From assembly GCA_031291845.1 (NCBI GenBank), contig JARLIH010000399.1, positions 1 through 64,000 of the forward strand: a stretch of DNA of 64,000 bases, given 5' to 3'. Numbering within the stretch: the stretch's first letter is position 1; the number at the start of each line of letters is the position of its first letter. Position numbers and translations under genes: made by a program. The notes beneath the pieces were generated by a model. The model did not search any database. It was not told where the DNA came from and saw only the letters and a program-made list of their open reading frames with translations. The DNA is from Isosphaeraceae bacterium. GTDB taxonomy: Bacteria > Planctomycetota > Planctomycetia > Isosphaerales > Isosphaeraceae. Positions 8,773 through 16,398 of the stretch are shown piece by piece.

Positions 8773-9765
8773 TCAAAATGAATCGCCGCTGACGATTTCG
8801 CCGCCGCGGATCGTGGCCAAGCTCGTGTAGACGGTCGCGTCGACGTACCGGGTGATGGTCTTCGCGTGTCCATCGGCCATGAGAAAGTTCATCGCGTTGG
8901 GGTGGAAGCTCGCGAACGCCCGGTTGCAGCGGTTCGCGGCGATGTAGCTCTTGCAAATGCTGTAGTCGGGGATCCCGCGGACACCCTGGCTCGGTCCGGC
9001 GGAGGCGAGCGACATGTAGCCCCAGCTCGCCGCCCACATCGCCTCGCTGACCGCCTGCGTCTTGGTGGCGTATTCCCCCACCATCAGCGTGTTCGAGGTG
9101 CCGTCGGTGATCGCGGCGATCGTGGCCGGGCCGACGCCGCCGACCCCGACCACGGTGAGAACGCCTTGCGAGTTCGGGTCCATGGGCAGGGACTCGACGT
9201 ACGACGCGTAGTCCCAGAACAGCTCGGTCCCCGGAGAGGGGACGCTGTACCGGCCGGAGACTCCCTTGTAGGAGCCCAGGGCAACGTTCGCGTAGGCAAC
9301 CCCTGAGGTCACGCTGAAGCTCGCCACGTAGCCGTCGCCGTTGATGTCGGACGGGCAGACCTGGGTGGACAGCTTCGTGGAGATCACCGTCGTGTTGGCG
9401 CCGTCCCAGTTGTGGAGCTGGGAGTTGTAGGCGTTGTAGAGCTGCGCCTGCTCCATGAACGGCAGGATCGCGACGGTCCAGCCGGCGTAGTTCGAGAACA
9501 AAGGGGTTCCCTTGGTCTGCGAAAAGGCGTCGTCCGCATACAGCGAACCGGCCGGGAAGCAGTCGTTAGCGCTGAGGTAGTTGTGCATCCCCAGCCCCAT
9601 CTGCTTCAGGTTGTTGAAGCACTGGGCGCGGCGGGCCGCCTCCCGGGCCGCCTGCACGGCGGGCAGCAACAGCGCGATGAGCACGGCGATGATCGCAATG
9701 ACGACGAGGAGCTCGATCAGGGTGAACCCCGATCGGACGGGCGCCTGCGCTGAGTCTCTTCGCAT
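8773..9765 (-). CDS. DUF1559 domain protein with prepilin-type N-terminus
   Basis: Predicted 330 residues. A short basic leader is followed by a type II secretion/type IV pilin methylation site ([20 protein letters not shown], residues 12-31; processing before Phe14) and the hallmark helix ([20 protein letters not shown]). The remaining part is the DUF1559 domain, ending with the family's late motif (HPNAMNFLMADGHAKTITRYVD). These pseudopilin-like proteins form very large paralogous families in planctomycetes and are of unknown function. It heads the DUF1559 - lipoprotein - sulfatase cluster and is divergent from the regulator at 10169, which is the natural candidate to control it. Confidence 0.93.
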   Translation of the reverse strand: MRRDSAQAPVRSGFTLIELLVVIAIIAVLIALLLPAVQAAREAARRAQCFNNLKQMGLGMHNYLSANDCFPAGSLYADDAFSQTKGTPLFSNYAGWTVAILPFMEQAQLYNAYNSQLHNWDGANTTVISTKLSTQVCPSDINGDGYVASFSVTSGVAYANVALGSYKGVSGRYSVPSPGTELFWDYASYVESLPMDPNSQGVLTVVGVGGVGPATIAAITDGTSNTLMVGEYATKTQAVSEAMWAASWGYMSLASAGPSQGVRGIPDYSICKSYIAANRCNRAFASFHPNAMNFLMADGHAKTITRYVDATVYTSLATIRGGEIVSGDSF

Positions 9766-10168
9766 GGGGTCTCTCCGGATCCTGGGGTCAAGCCTGGTCT
9801 GGCCGGGCCGTCACACGCAACACAGCGGGCTGACGACCCAACCGCGACCTGCGCTACTCTAACTGCTGCGCTGTGCCGCGAGTCGATCGTCTGGATAGCC
9901 CAGGTGATCGGTCTGGATTATGCGATCGGCCACGCCCTCGGGCAAGTAAATAACCTGTGAATTCCGCGTGAAGTCCCGTGTCCGACGCATGATCGCCCTG
10001 GCAGCGCGGGAAAGGAGCGGTCCTGGTCCGGCGAGGACGGCGCGACGATCTGCGCTACTCAGGCTTGCCGGAGAGGGCGTTCGATGGTACATTCCTTGAC
10101 GTGGTAAGATCGTGCCCATCGGCACACGCCGCGGCATGCGGTTCACTCTGTGGGGATGGGCTCGCCGA
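9766..10168. promoter_or_regulatory. Divergent control region between DUF1559 operon and GntR/LacI-type regulator
   Basis: No gene seen in these 403 bp. Two imperfect direct repeats, gatcgtctggat (9885-9896) and gatcggtctggat (9906-9918), start 21 bp apart, about two helical turns, upstream of the DUF1559 start and could be operators. A further 11-base sequence (ctgcgctactc) occurs at both 9849 and 10050. Assignment as operator is inference. Confidence 0.35.
10065..10093 (+). promoter_or_regulatory. Candidate sigma-70 promoter for the regulator gene
   Basis: TTGCCG, a 17-base spacer, then TACATT. The predicted start of transcription near 10100 would leave a leader of about 70 bases before the ATG at 10169. 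Confidence 0.4.
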
Positions 10169-11314
10169 ATGCTACTCGACCGATCGCCGAAGTACCTCGC
10201 CATCTCGCGAGACATCGAAGCGCTGATTCGCACGGGTCGCTGGAAGGACGGGGCGGCCTTGAGCGCGAGGAGGATCGCGGAGGAGCACGGCGTCTCGGTC
10301 GTCACCGCCTCTCGTGCGCTTCAGGTGTTGCGCGACAGGGGGCTGATCCAAACGGTGGAACGGCTGGGGAGCTATCTGGCGCCGGCGGCGCCGGTGGCCG
10401 CGACGGGGGAGAAGTGGGCCGTCTGTTTCCGTGTGACTCCGGGACCTTGGTATCAGGCGAGCCTCTCGACGACCCGGAGCGGGTTCCAGGAGATGGCCCG
10501 GCGACAGGGAGTCGTTCTGGACACGGAGACGTTCGAGGACGGGAGCCGCGCCACGGTCGCGGAGCTCCGCCGCCGGGCGCAGAGGGGTGTGGCGGCGGGG
10601 GTGGGGGGAGTGTTCTTCCTTCCCTCGCGGCTGAGCGTGGAGTCCGCACAGGCGGACGAAGCGACTCTCGACGCGTGCCGCGCTTCGGGGCTGCCGGTTG
10701 TTCTGATCGAGCGCAACCTCCGGGGGCGCGGACGGCCCCTCGAATACGACCTTGTCGGCACCGACGACGTCGACGGGGGGTTCCGCTGCACCCGCCACTT
10801 ATTGGAACAAGGGAGGCGGCGGGTTGCCTTTGTGATGGGCTCGCCGACGAGCAGCCACGAGGGGCGACTTGCGGGCTACCTCTGCGCGCTGTTCCAGGCG
10901 ACGTCCGCGGAGGGGCTGGCGTCGGAGCCGTTGGTGTTCGAGCAGCCCTCCGAGGTCCCGAGCAAGGCGGCCTACCAGCAGTTGGCCGACCGCATCCTGG
11001 CCGACCGCGTGGACGGTGTTGTCTGTTTTCAGGATTACACGGCGATCGGCCTGATCCTCGAGCTGCTGACTCGTGGGGTCCAGGTCCCCCAGGACGTGGC
11101 CCTGACCGGGTTCGACGACCTCCCGATCGGCGACTCCTTCGCGCTCGGGGTGACGACCTACGCCCCTCCCGCCGAGGCGGTCGCCGAGGAAGCGCTCAAC
11201 GTGATGCGCCGTCGCGTCGCGAATCCGGCTGCTCCACCCGTCAAAGTTCTCGTGCCCGGTAGGCTCATCGTCCGGGAGAGCAGCCGCTTTGCCCCGGAAG
11301 CACCGGTCGACTGA
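10169..11314 (+). CDS. GntR-type winged-helix regulator with LacI-type sugar-binding domain
   Basis: Predicted 381 residues, cytoplasmic. Residues 5-72 form a GntR winged helix (SPKYLAISRDIEALIRTGRW, then ARRIAEEHGVSVVTASRALQ). Residues about 80-381 resemble the periplasmic-binding-protein fold of LacI/PurR effector domains (LVGTDDVDGGF, RRVAFVMGSP, VDGVVCFQDYTAIGLILEL, VALTGFDDLPIGDSF). This is the AraR-like architecture, so the effector is probably a sugar or sugar derivative. Given the divergent sulfatase operon, a sulfated-glycan breakdown product is a reasonable guess. The ATG at 10169 was preferred because it fits the usual short N-terminus of the family and has a G-rich stretch upstream. 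An ATG at 10136 and a GTG at 10112 are in frame and cannot be excluded. Confidence 0.85.
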   Translation: MLLDRSPKYLAISRDIEALIRTGRWKDGAALSARRIAEEHGVSVVTASRALQVLRDRGLIQTVERLGSYLAPAAPVAATGEKWAVCFRVTPGPWYQASLSTTRSGFQEMARRQGVVLDTETFEDGSRATVAELRRRAQRGVAAGVGGVFFLPSRLSVESAQADEATLDACRASGLPVVLIERNLRGRGRPLEYDLVGTDDVDGGFRCTRHLLEQGRRRVAFVMGSPTSSHEGRLAGYLCALFQATSAEGLASEPLVFEQPSEVPSKAAYQQLADRILADRVDGVVCFQDYTAIGLILELLTRGVQVPQDVALTGFDDLPIGDSFALGVTTYAPPAEAVAEEALNVMRRRVANPAAPPVKVLVPGRLIVRESSRFAPEAPVD

Positions 11315-11491
11315 TGGGTGACGAAGTGAAGCGCCTGGCTCGATTCTCAATTCTCCCGGGATCGGGAGCAACCATCCGCGCGGGATGGCGACCAACGGCC
11401 CGTTAAGCGAGAGTTCCGTACCGCAGGGCGATCGCGAACACGCCGCCGCCTGCTCCCTTGAACGGCGTGGCGTCCCGCGCCAAAACCCATG

Positions 11492-11528
11492 AGCAAATAA
11501 AAATGCGGCGACCCGAAGGCCGCCGCAT
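11492..11528 (-). terminator. Rho-independent terminator of tRNA-Pro
   Basis: Perfect 8-bp stem (atgcggcg at 11503-11510 with cgccgcat at 11521-11528) and, reading the minus strand, a following TTTTTATTT run. It lies about 30 bases downstream of the tRNA. On the plus strand it could also end the regulator transcript less efficiently. Confidence 0.75.
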
Positions 11529-11557
11529 CTTATTTCCCCGCAAGGCTTTCCGCTGAG

Positions 11558-11632
11558 TCGGGGCGACAGGATTTGAACCTGCGACCTCTAGACCCCCAGT
11601 CTAGCGCGCTAGCCAAACTGCGCTACGCCCCG
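11558..11632 (-). tRNA. tRNA-Pro(GGG)
   Basis: 75 bases without encoded CCA. The cloverleaf is complete on the minus strand: acceptor CGGGGCG paired with CGCCCCG plus A73, D-arm GCGC...GCGC, anticodon arm CTAGA-CTGGGGG-TCTAG with anticodon GGG, and T-arm GCAGG-TTCAAAT-CCTGT. A consensus promoter lies just upstream and a strong terminator just downstream, so it is a single-gene unit divergent from pyrF. Confidence 0.96.
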
Positions 11633-11662
11633 GTTCCAGAGACTACCCCTGGGGGAAACCTC

Positions 11663-11690
11663 ATTGTAGAATCGGCCGGCGATCTGTCAA
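11663..11690 (-). promoter_or_regulatory. Near-consensus sigma-70 promoter of tRNA-Pro
   Basis: Read on the minus strand: TTGACA, 16-base spacer, TACAAT (5 of 6 at -10 and 6 of 6 at -35), ending 31 bases before the tRNA 5' end. It overlaps the region that must also hold the pyrF control sequences on the other strand. Confidence 0.75.
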
Positions 11691-11716
11691 TCCAGGCTCA
11701 GTGGAGAAAGGGTCCC

Positions 11717-12664
11717 GTGCAGTTTGCCGACCGCTTGATCACGGCCATCCGGCGCGTGGGGAACTCGGTGCTGGTGGGGATTGACCCGCGGCCCGAGGAC
11801 CTGCCGGAAGGGTTTCTCGACCGGTTTCCGCCCGACCGGGCGGGGGTGGCGCGGGCACTCGAGGAGTTTGGGCGCGACGTGGTTGACGTCGTGGCTCCGA
11901 TGGTGCCGGCGGTCAAGTTTCAGGCTGCGTTTTATGAGGCGTACGGACCGGAAGGGGTCGCCGCCCTGCACGCGACGGCCCACCACGCCAAGGAGCAGGG
12001 GCTGATCGTCCTGATCGACGGGAAACGTAACGACATCGGCTCGACGGCCGAGGCGTACGCGCGGGCGTATCTCGGCAAGGTTCCCGTCGGCGGCCGCTAT
12101 GAGGCCTCGTGGCACGCTGACGCGTTGACGGTGAACCCCTACCTCGGCAGCGATGGCATCGCCCCCTTCGTGAAGGTGGCGGCCCGCGAAAACAAGGGGC
12201 TGTTCGTGCTCGTCCGGACGAGCAACCCGTCGGCCGGCGATTTTCAGGACCTGGTCGCCGACGGCCGGCCCATTTACCGGCACGTCGCCGAGCGGCTTGC
12301 CCAGTGGGCGGCGCCGCAACGGGGGGAGTCGGGGTACAGCTTGGTCGGGGCGGTCGTCGGGGCGACGTACCCGCAGCAGCTCGCCGAGCTCCGCGCGGCA
12401 CTCCCTGGGGTGCTCTTTCTCGTGCCAGGCTATGGGACGCAGGGCGGATCGGCCCAGGACGTCGCGGGGGCCTTCGAGGCCGACGGGCTCGGCGCGATCA
12501 TCAATAGCTCGCGCGGGCTGACCTTCGCCTACCAGCGGCCGGCGTACCGTCAGAAGTTCGGCGACGACTGGCGGGGCGCCATCGCCCAGGCCGTGCGCGA
12601 TATGATCGAGGACCTGGCCGAGAACACCCCAGCCGGACGCCTGCGGGTGGACAACCCTGCCTGA
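11717..12664 (+). CDS. pyrF: Orotidine 5'-phosphate decarboxylase, type 2
   Basis: Predicted 315 residues. It catalyses the last step of UMP synthesis, decarboxylation of OMP, in the cytoplasm. The type 2 active-site motif is clear: DGKRNDIGST (residues 101-110), with catalytic Lys103 and Asp106. Earlier conserved elements are VGIDPRPEDLP and MVPAVKFQAAFYE. The late phosphate-binding part is FLVPGYGTQGGS followed by INSSRG. Length fits the longer type 2 subfamily. The start was set at GTG 11717, preceded by a purine-rich ggagaaaggg; the frame is open further upstream only because it runs through the antisense of the tRNA-Pro gene. The TIM-barrel isomerase follows 40 bp downstream and may be cotranscribed. 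Confidence 0.94.
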   Translation: MQFADRLITAIRRVGNSVLVGIDPRPEDLPEGFLDRFPPDRAGVARALEEFGRDVVDVVAPMVPAVKFQAAFYEAYGPEGVAALHATAHHAKEQGLIVLIDGKRNDIGSTAEAYARAYLGKVPVGGRYEASWHADALTVNPYLGSDGIAPFVKVAARENKGLFVLVRTSNPSAGDFQDLVADGRPIYRHVAERLAQWAAPQRGESGYSLVGAVVGATYPQQLAELRAALPGVLFLVPGYGTQGGSAQDVAGAFEADGLGAIINSSRGLTFAYQRPAYRQKFGDDWRGAIAQAVRDMIEDLAENTPAGRLRVDNPA

Positions 12665-12704
12665 AACGACACGATCGCGAACGCATCAAAATGGAGCGCG
12701 TGCC

Positions 12705-13556
12705 ATGGCGCTGAGCTTCGTGATGTTCTCGAAGATGCTTCAGGAGTTCTCGGTCGCCGAGGCGGCCAAACGGATCAAAGGGCTCGGGTTCGACGGCGTT
12801 GACCTGACTGTGCGCCCGGGGGGTCACGTGCTGCCGGAGAAAGTTGCGGCCGACTTGCCCGCCGCCGTCAGCGCGATTCACGCCGAGGGCCTCGCGTTGC
12901 CCATGATCAGCACCGCGATCACCCGCGCGGGGGATCCGCATGTCGAAGCGATCCTCGGTGCTGCGGCACGTCAGGACGTTCGGCGCATCAAGCTGGGATA
13001 CTGGAACGCCCCCAAGGGCAAACTGCGCCAGGCGATCGACGACGCCCGCAAGGCGCTCGACGGCCTCGAACGGCTGGCCGAATCGCACCAGGTGACGCTG
13101 GGCATCCACAATCACAGCGGTCCCGGGATGGTGAATTGCCAGCCGGCGGTGATCGCCGAACTGCTGCGCGACCGCGACCCGAAGCGCATCGCGTCGTACT
13201 TCGACCCCGGCCACGCCGCCGTGGAGGGGGGGAGCGGAGGCTGGAGGCAGAACCTCGAGTTGCTCGGTCCCAAGATCCGGATCGTCGCCGTCAAGGACTT
13301 CGGGTGGAAGTCGACCCCGGGCCGGCCCAAGACCGTCTGGCAGGCTTTGCAGATGCCGCTGGCCGACGGGCTTGTCGCGTGGTCGGAAGTTTTCGCGTCG
13401 CTCGCCGCGCTCGACTATGAAGGGCCGGTCTCCCTTCATAGCGAATACAAGGGGGCGCACAGTTGGCGCGACCTGTCGACGGCCGAGCTGATCGATCAAA
13501 CGGCGGCCGACCTTGCGTTCGTCAAGTCGCTGCTGCCTGCCCGGCGCGCGGGGTGA
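12705..13556 (+). CDS. Sugar phosphate isomerase/epimerase (xylose-isomerase-like TIM barrel)
   Basis: Predicted 283 residues. Conserved features of the AP-endonuclease-2/xylose-isomerase-like superfamily are visible: AAKRIKGLGFDGVDLTVRP near the N-terminus, LGIHNHSGP (metal-ligand His and Asn region) in the middle, YFDPGHAAVEG, VAVKDF and PVSLHSEYKG near the end. Metal-ligand Glu/Asp/His positions appear present, so it is probably an active divalent-metal enzyme, but the substrate cannot be named. No signal peptide: MALSFVMFSKM starts directly in the first strand. It lies 40 bp after pyrF without an intervening terminator. Confidence 0.8.
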   Translation: MALSFVMFSKMLQEFSVAEAAKRIKGLGFDGVDLTVRPGGHVLPEKVAADLPAAVSAIHAEGLALPMISTAITRAGDPHVEAILGAAARQDVRRIKLGYWNAPKGKLRQAIDDARKALDGLERLAESHQVTLGIHNHSGPGMVNCQPAVIAELLRDRDPKRIASYFDPGHAAVEGGSGGWRQNLELLGPKIRIVAVKDFGWKSTPGRPKTVWQALQMPLADGLVAWSEVFASLAALDYEGPVSLHSEYKGAHSWRDLSTAELIDQTAADLAFVKSLLPARRAG

Positions 13557-13739
13557 ATGAAGGTCGCCGAACGCCGCCTCATCGTTGCGGCCATCGGTGT
13601 GATCGCGCTGCCACGCACGGGCGCGGCACGGTGCCCACGTGCTGCGCATCGAGGGACGTGTGGCCTTCCCATTGTGTAAGCGGGCTTCTTACGTTAAAAC
13701 GTGCGCGCTTCCTGAGCTGAGCACCGGGGAGGGATCGCC

Positions 13740-14414
13740 TTGCGACGGATCGTAGAGTTGGAGGGGTGCGTGGTTTGGCGGCGGATACGATCGTCGTCTT
13801 CCACGTGTTGATGAACCGCCTGCCGCGCGGTTGGGCGGCGGTGGATTGGTCCGCCCGCTCTTGTCTTGGCGGCCGTCTCGATCGCATTGCGGGGTTGGGG
13901 TTCCGTTGCGGGACGTTGCCCGGTCGTTGCGACGGATTTGCGCTGGGTTGGGGGCGTTCCTGGCCGCGGTTCTCTACGACCCGACCGTCCCGCAGTACGC
14001 CGTGCGCTGGCCTGTGCTGCTGGGGCGTCGGCCCTCGCCCTACGGTTGGTGCTGGGCCTGGCGCTGCGAGGCTGCCTGATCGAGTCGAGCACGCTGGACG
14101 TGTACGGCTGGTACGTCGGCGTGGCTTCGATGGCGGCGTTCACCGGCATCGCCCTGAGCGCGAGTCATGAGGGGTGTGCCGTGCTCGCCCCGTTGCGTGC
14201 CGCGCCGGTGGTCTTCCTGGGAACGATCAGTTATGGCCCTGACCTTTTCCATTTCCCGATCACGCTGTACGACATAGAGCTCAGTACATCTGTCGGAGTC
14301 CAGTCGGGACCGGTTCTTGGGGGGGCAGAGGAACTCCACACGGCGGCCCCCACCGTGGATTTGTGGCACGTGATCGAAAAACCGGTTCTGCGGTTTAAAC
14401 GGTCCGTTCCTTAA
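13740..14414 (+). pseudogene. Decayed duplicate of the downstream acyltransferase gene
   Basis: The start (tgcgacggatcgtagagttg from 13741) aligns base for base with the start of the intact gene at 14655 (atgcgacggatcgcggagttt). One base is missing after about codon 6, shifting the frame. After the codons for RLPRGWAAVD the copy jumps to sequence equivalent to about 15110 of the intact gene, an internal deletion of about 350 bp. The remaining C-terminal part in another frame is clearly homologous (GTISYGPDLFHFPITLYDIE against GSISYGLYLYQYPILMSSEA; WHVIEKPVLRFK against WHLIEKPILRLK). This is a tandem duplication followed by decay. No functional product is expected. Confidence 0.85.
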
Positions 14415-14654
14415 GCGACCACCCTCGTGCTGCTCGGGGCTGTCGCACCGCCGGAAACCGTTGCGGTCTCGGTGGCGTAGGTCAAGGCGCCCATTTGCCA
14501 TCGGGCCGGTCGTTAACCCGGTCGTCATCAACGGCCAACGCAGCGCTACAAGGCTGAGACAGCCGAACGCTGCGCTGTTTCCCCGTTGCGAGGCACGCTT
14601 ATTTAAGTTACAACCTGCCCGCCGCCTGAGAGGTGGGACTCAGGAGTCACGCAC

Positions 14655-15737
14655 ATGCGACGGATCGCGGAGTTTGACGGTGTGCGCGGCCTGGCCGCAG
14701 TCGCTGTTGTCGCGTACCACATCTTCATGTCCCGCCTGCCCTGGGGCTGGGCGGCGGTGGATGTGTTTTTCGTCCTGTCGGGCTTCTTGATCACGGGGAT
14801 CGTGCTCGAGCACGGTCGATCACCGGGCTTCCTGTGGGCCTTTTACATGCGCCGGGGGTTGCGCATCTGGCCGATCTATTACTTGCTGCTTTTGATCATG
14901 GCCGTGTGCTGGGTCGACGATGCTCAGGCCATTCCCTACTACCTCACCTACACACAGCGACTTCCTTATTACTGGGGCGGCGAGATGCCTCCGTGGACGG
15001 CGATGGGGCATACCTGGACGCTCGCGATGGAGGAGCAATTCTACCTAATTTGGCCGGCACTGGTTTTGCTGGCCGGGAAACGGTGGACCGGGCCATTGGC
15101 GTTGGCATTGGCGGTCGGGTCGATTCTGGCGAGGCTTGCGGGGTTCCACCACATGATCTTGGCCGGGCGCTGTGACGGGTTTGCGTTCGGCGGGCTGCTG
15201 GCGGCTCTCGTGGCCGACGCCGATGTTGAACACGCCCGCCAGCGGGTGTTGGCTTGGGCCTGCGGAGCGGGGGCCATCGCGGTCGGCCTGATCATTGCCT
15301 TGGGGTGCGTTGGCTGTCTGGTCGATTCGAACGGACCGTATGGGTTCCGTTGGCACGTGACCACGGCAACCATTGCCTCCTTCTCGGGCGTGGCGCTGGT
15401 GGCGGTCAACACCGGGCACCGCTCGCTCGTGCTGTTGCGAACACCCTTCGTGGTCTACCTGGGCTCGATCAGCTACGGGCTTTACCTCTACCAGTACCCG
15501 ATCTTGATGTCGTCGGAGGCGCTTCGGAAGTTGTTGGGCGTCGGACCGGGACCGATCCTCTGGTCGACGGAGGTCCTTCTCACGGCCGCCGCCGCCGTGG
15601 TTTCCTGGCATTTGATCGAGAAGCCGATCCTGCGGTTGAAGGATTTCGTACCGTACCGCTCCCCCCACGCCCGGATGCGCGGATCCCGCACGGCGACCGT
15701 GGAGCCGATCGAGCCTGTGGCGGCCCAGGCAATGTAG
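14655..15737 (+). CDS. Acyltransferase 3 family membrane protein
   Basis: Predicted 360 residues with about ten TM helices. It probably transfers an acyl group to a sugar or surface polymer at the inner membrane. The family signatures are present: N-terminal FDGVRGLAAVAVVAYH with the conserved His22, the R-x3-RIWP motif (MRRGLRIWP, residues 65-73), and WTLAMEEQFYLIWP (residues 121-134). A late SISYGLYLYQYP and WHLIEKPILRLK close the domain. Only a short hydrophilic tail follows, with no SGNH hydrolase domain. The ATG at 14655 is supported by the conserved N-terminus. A degraded tandem copy lies immediately upstream. Confidence 0.9.
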   Translation: MRRIAEFDGVRGLAAVAVVAYHIFMSRLPWGWAAVDVFFVLSGFLITGIVLEHGRSPGFLWAFYMRRGLRIWPIYYLLLLIMAVCWVDDAQAIPYYLTYTQRLPYYWGGEMPPWTAMGHTWTLAMEEQFYLIWPALVLLAGKRWTGPLALALAVGSILARLAGFHHMILAGRCDGFAFGGLLAALVADADVEHARQRVLAWACGAGAIAVGLIIALGCVGCLVDSNGPYGFRWHVTTATIASFSGVALVAVNTGHRSLVLLRTPFVVYLGSISYGLYLYQYPILMSSEALRKLLGVGPGPILWSTEVLLTAAAAVVSWHLIEKPILRLKDFVPYRSPHARMRGSRTATVEPIEPVAAQAM

Positions 15738-16398
15738 GCAATCCTTTTTTTGGGCTGCCGTTGTCACACAAGGTCCTCCTGACGCGTACCATTCTGGAGT
15801 TGCCGGCAGGGTCCGCCGTGCGCCTTGGGCAATCGGGATGTGCCGCGACCTGGGCACCCTTGACGGTTTGTCGTCGATCGATCCACGGAACGCTTCCTTT
15901 CGTTGGCCGGTGCATTCGTGAGAGTTGGTTCGCGGTCACTGTCCGGACCGTGGGCCCGCGGTCTCGGGCCGTTCATGACTCGTCCTAAGTCTCCGGCGCC
16001 GTGCGTGTTGGAGCGAAGGCTTCGTGGTTCCCGCTGCTTTTCGGGGCCGGGTTGGACCGGGGTAGGCCTGCCTTCCGTGGTCAAGAGCAAGGAAGGGCCG
16101 CCAACCTTTGGTTCTCCTCCCCCCGAAGGATTACGCTCAAGGCTGACGGCCCCATCTGCGTGCGACCGAGCGGTTTCCCACGCGGCCTCACACACCATCA
16201 AACGGACCGACGAAAACGAAGCGCGCGCAGGGGCAGCAAAAAAAGTGGTCGACGCCTCCGCCGTTTCTGCGATGGGACCGCCGGTTCGCGTTTCCGCGCT
16301 TCCGATTTGGGAATAATGCGGCTGGATGTATTTGGCCGAATTGAGTAAGATGTCAGGGCTTCTCATGCGGAATTTCCCCCCTCAGGCCGCTCACGGAA
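15738..16398. other. Intergenic region without a supported gene
   Basis: About 660 bp. The long open frames on both strands have shadow-like composition and no family motif. An 11-base run of a in gcagcaaaaaaagtgg near 16240 is the only visible simple-sequence tract. The control region for the 16399 gene cluster should lie near its end; no clear promoter was found. Confidence 0.45.

Noticed and set aside
11573-11716. N-terminal extension of pyrF upstream of GTG 11717
   Set aside because: It is translated from the antisense of tRNA-Pro and its promoter; pyrF family proteins start at the chosen position.
15764-16366. 200-codon minus-strand frame in the gap after the acyltransferase
   Set aside because: No recognisable fold or ribosome binding site, and the composition is of shadow type.
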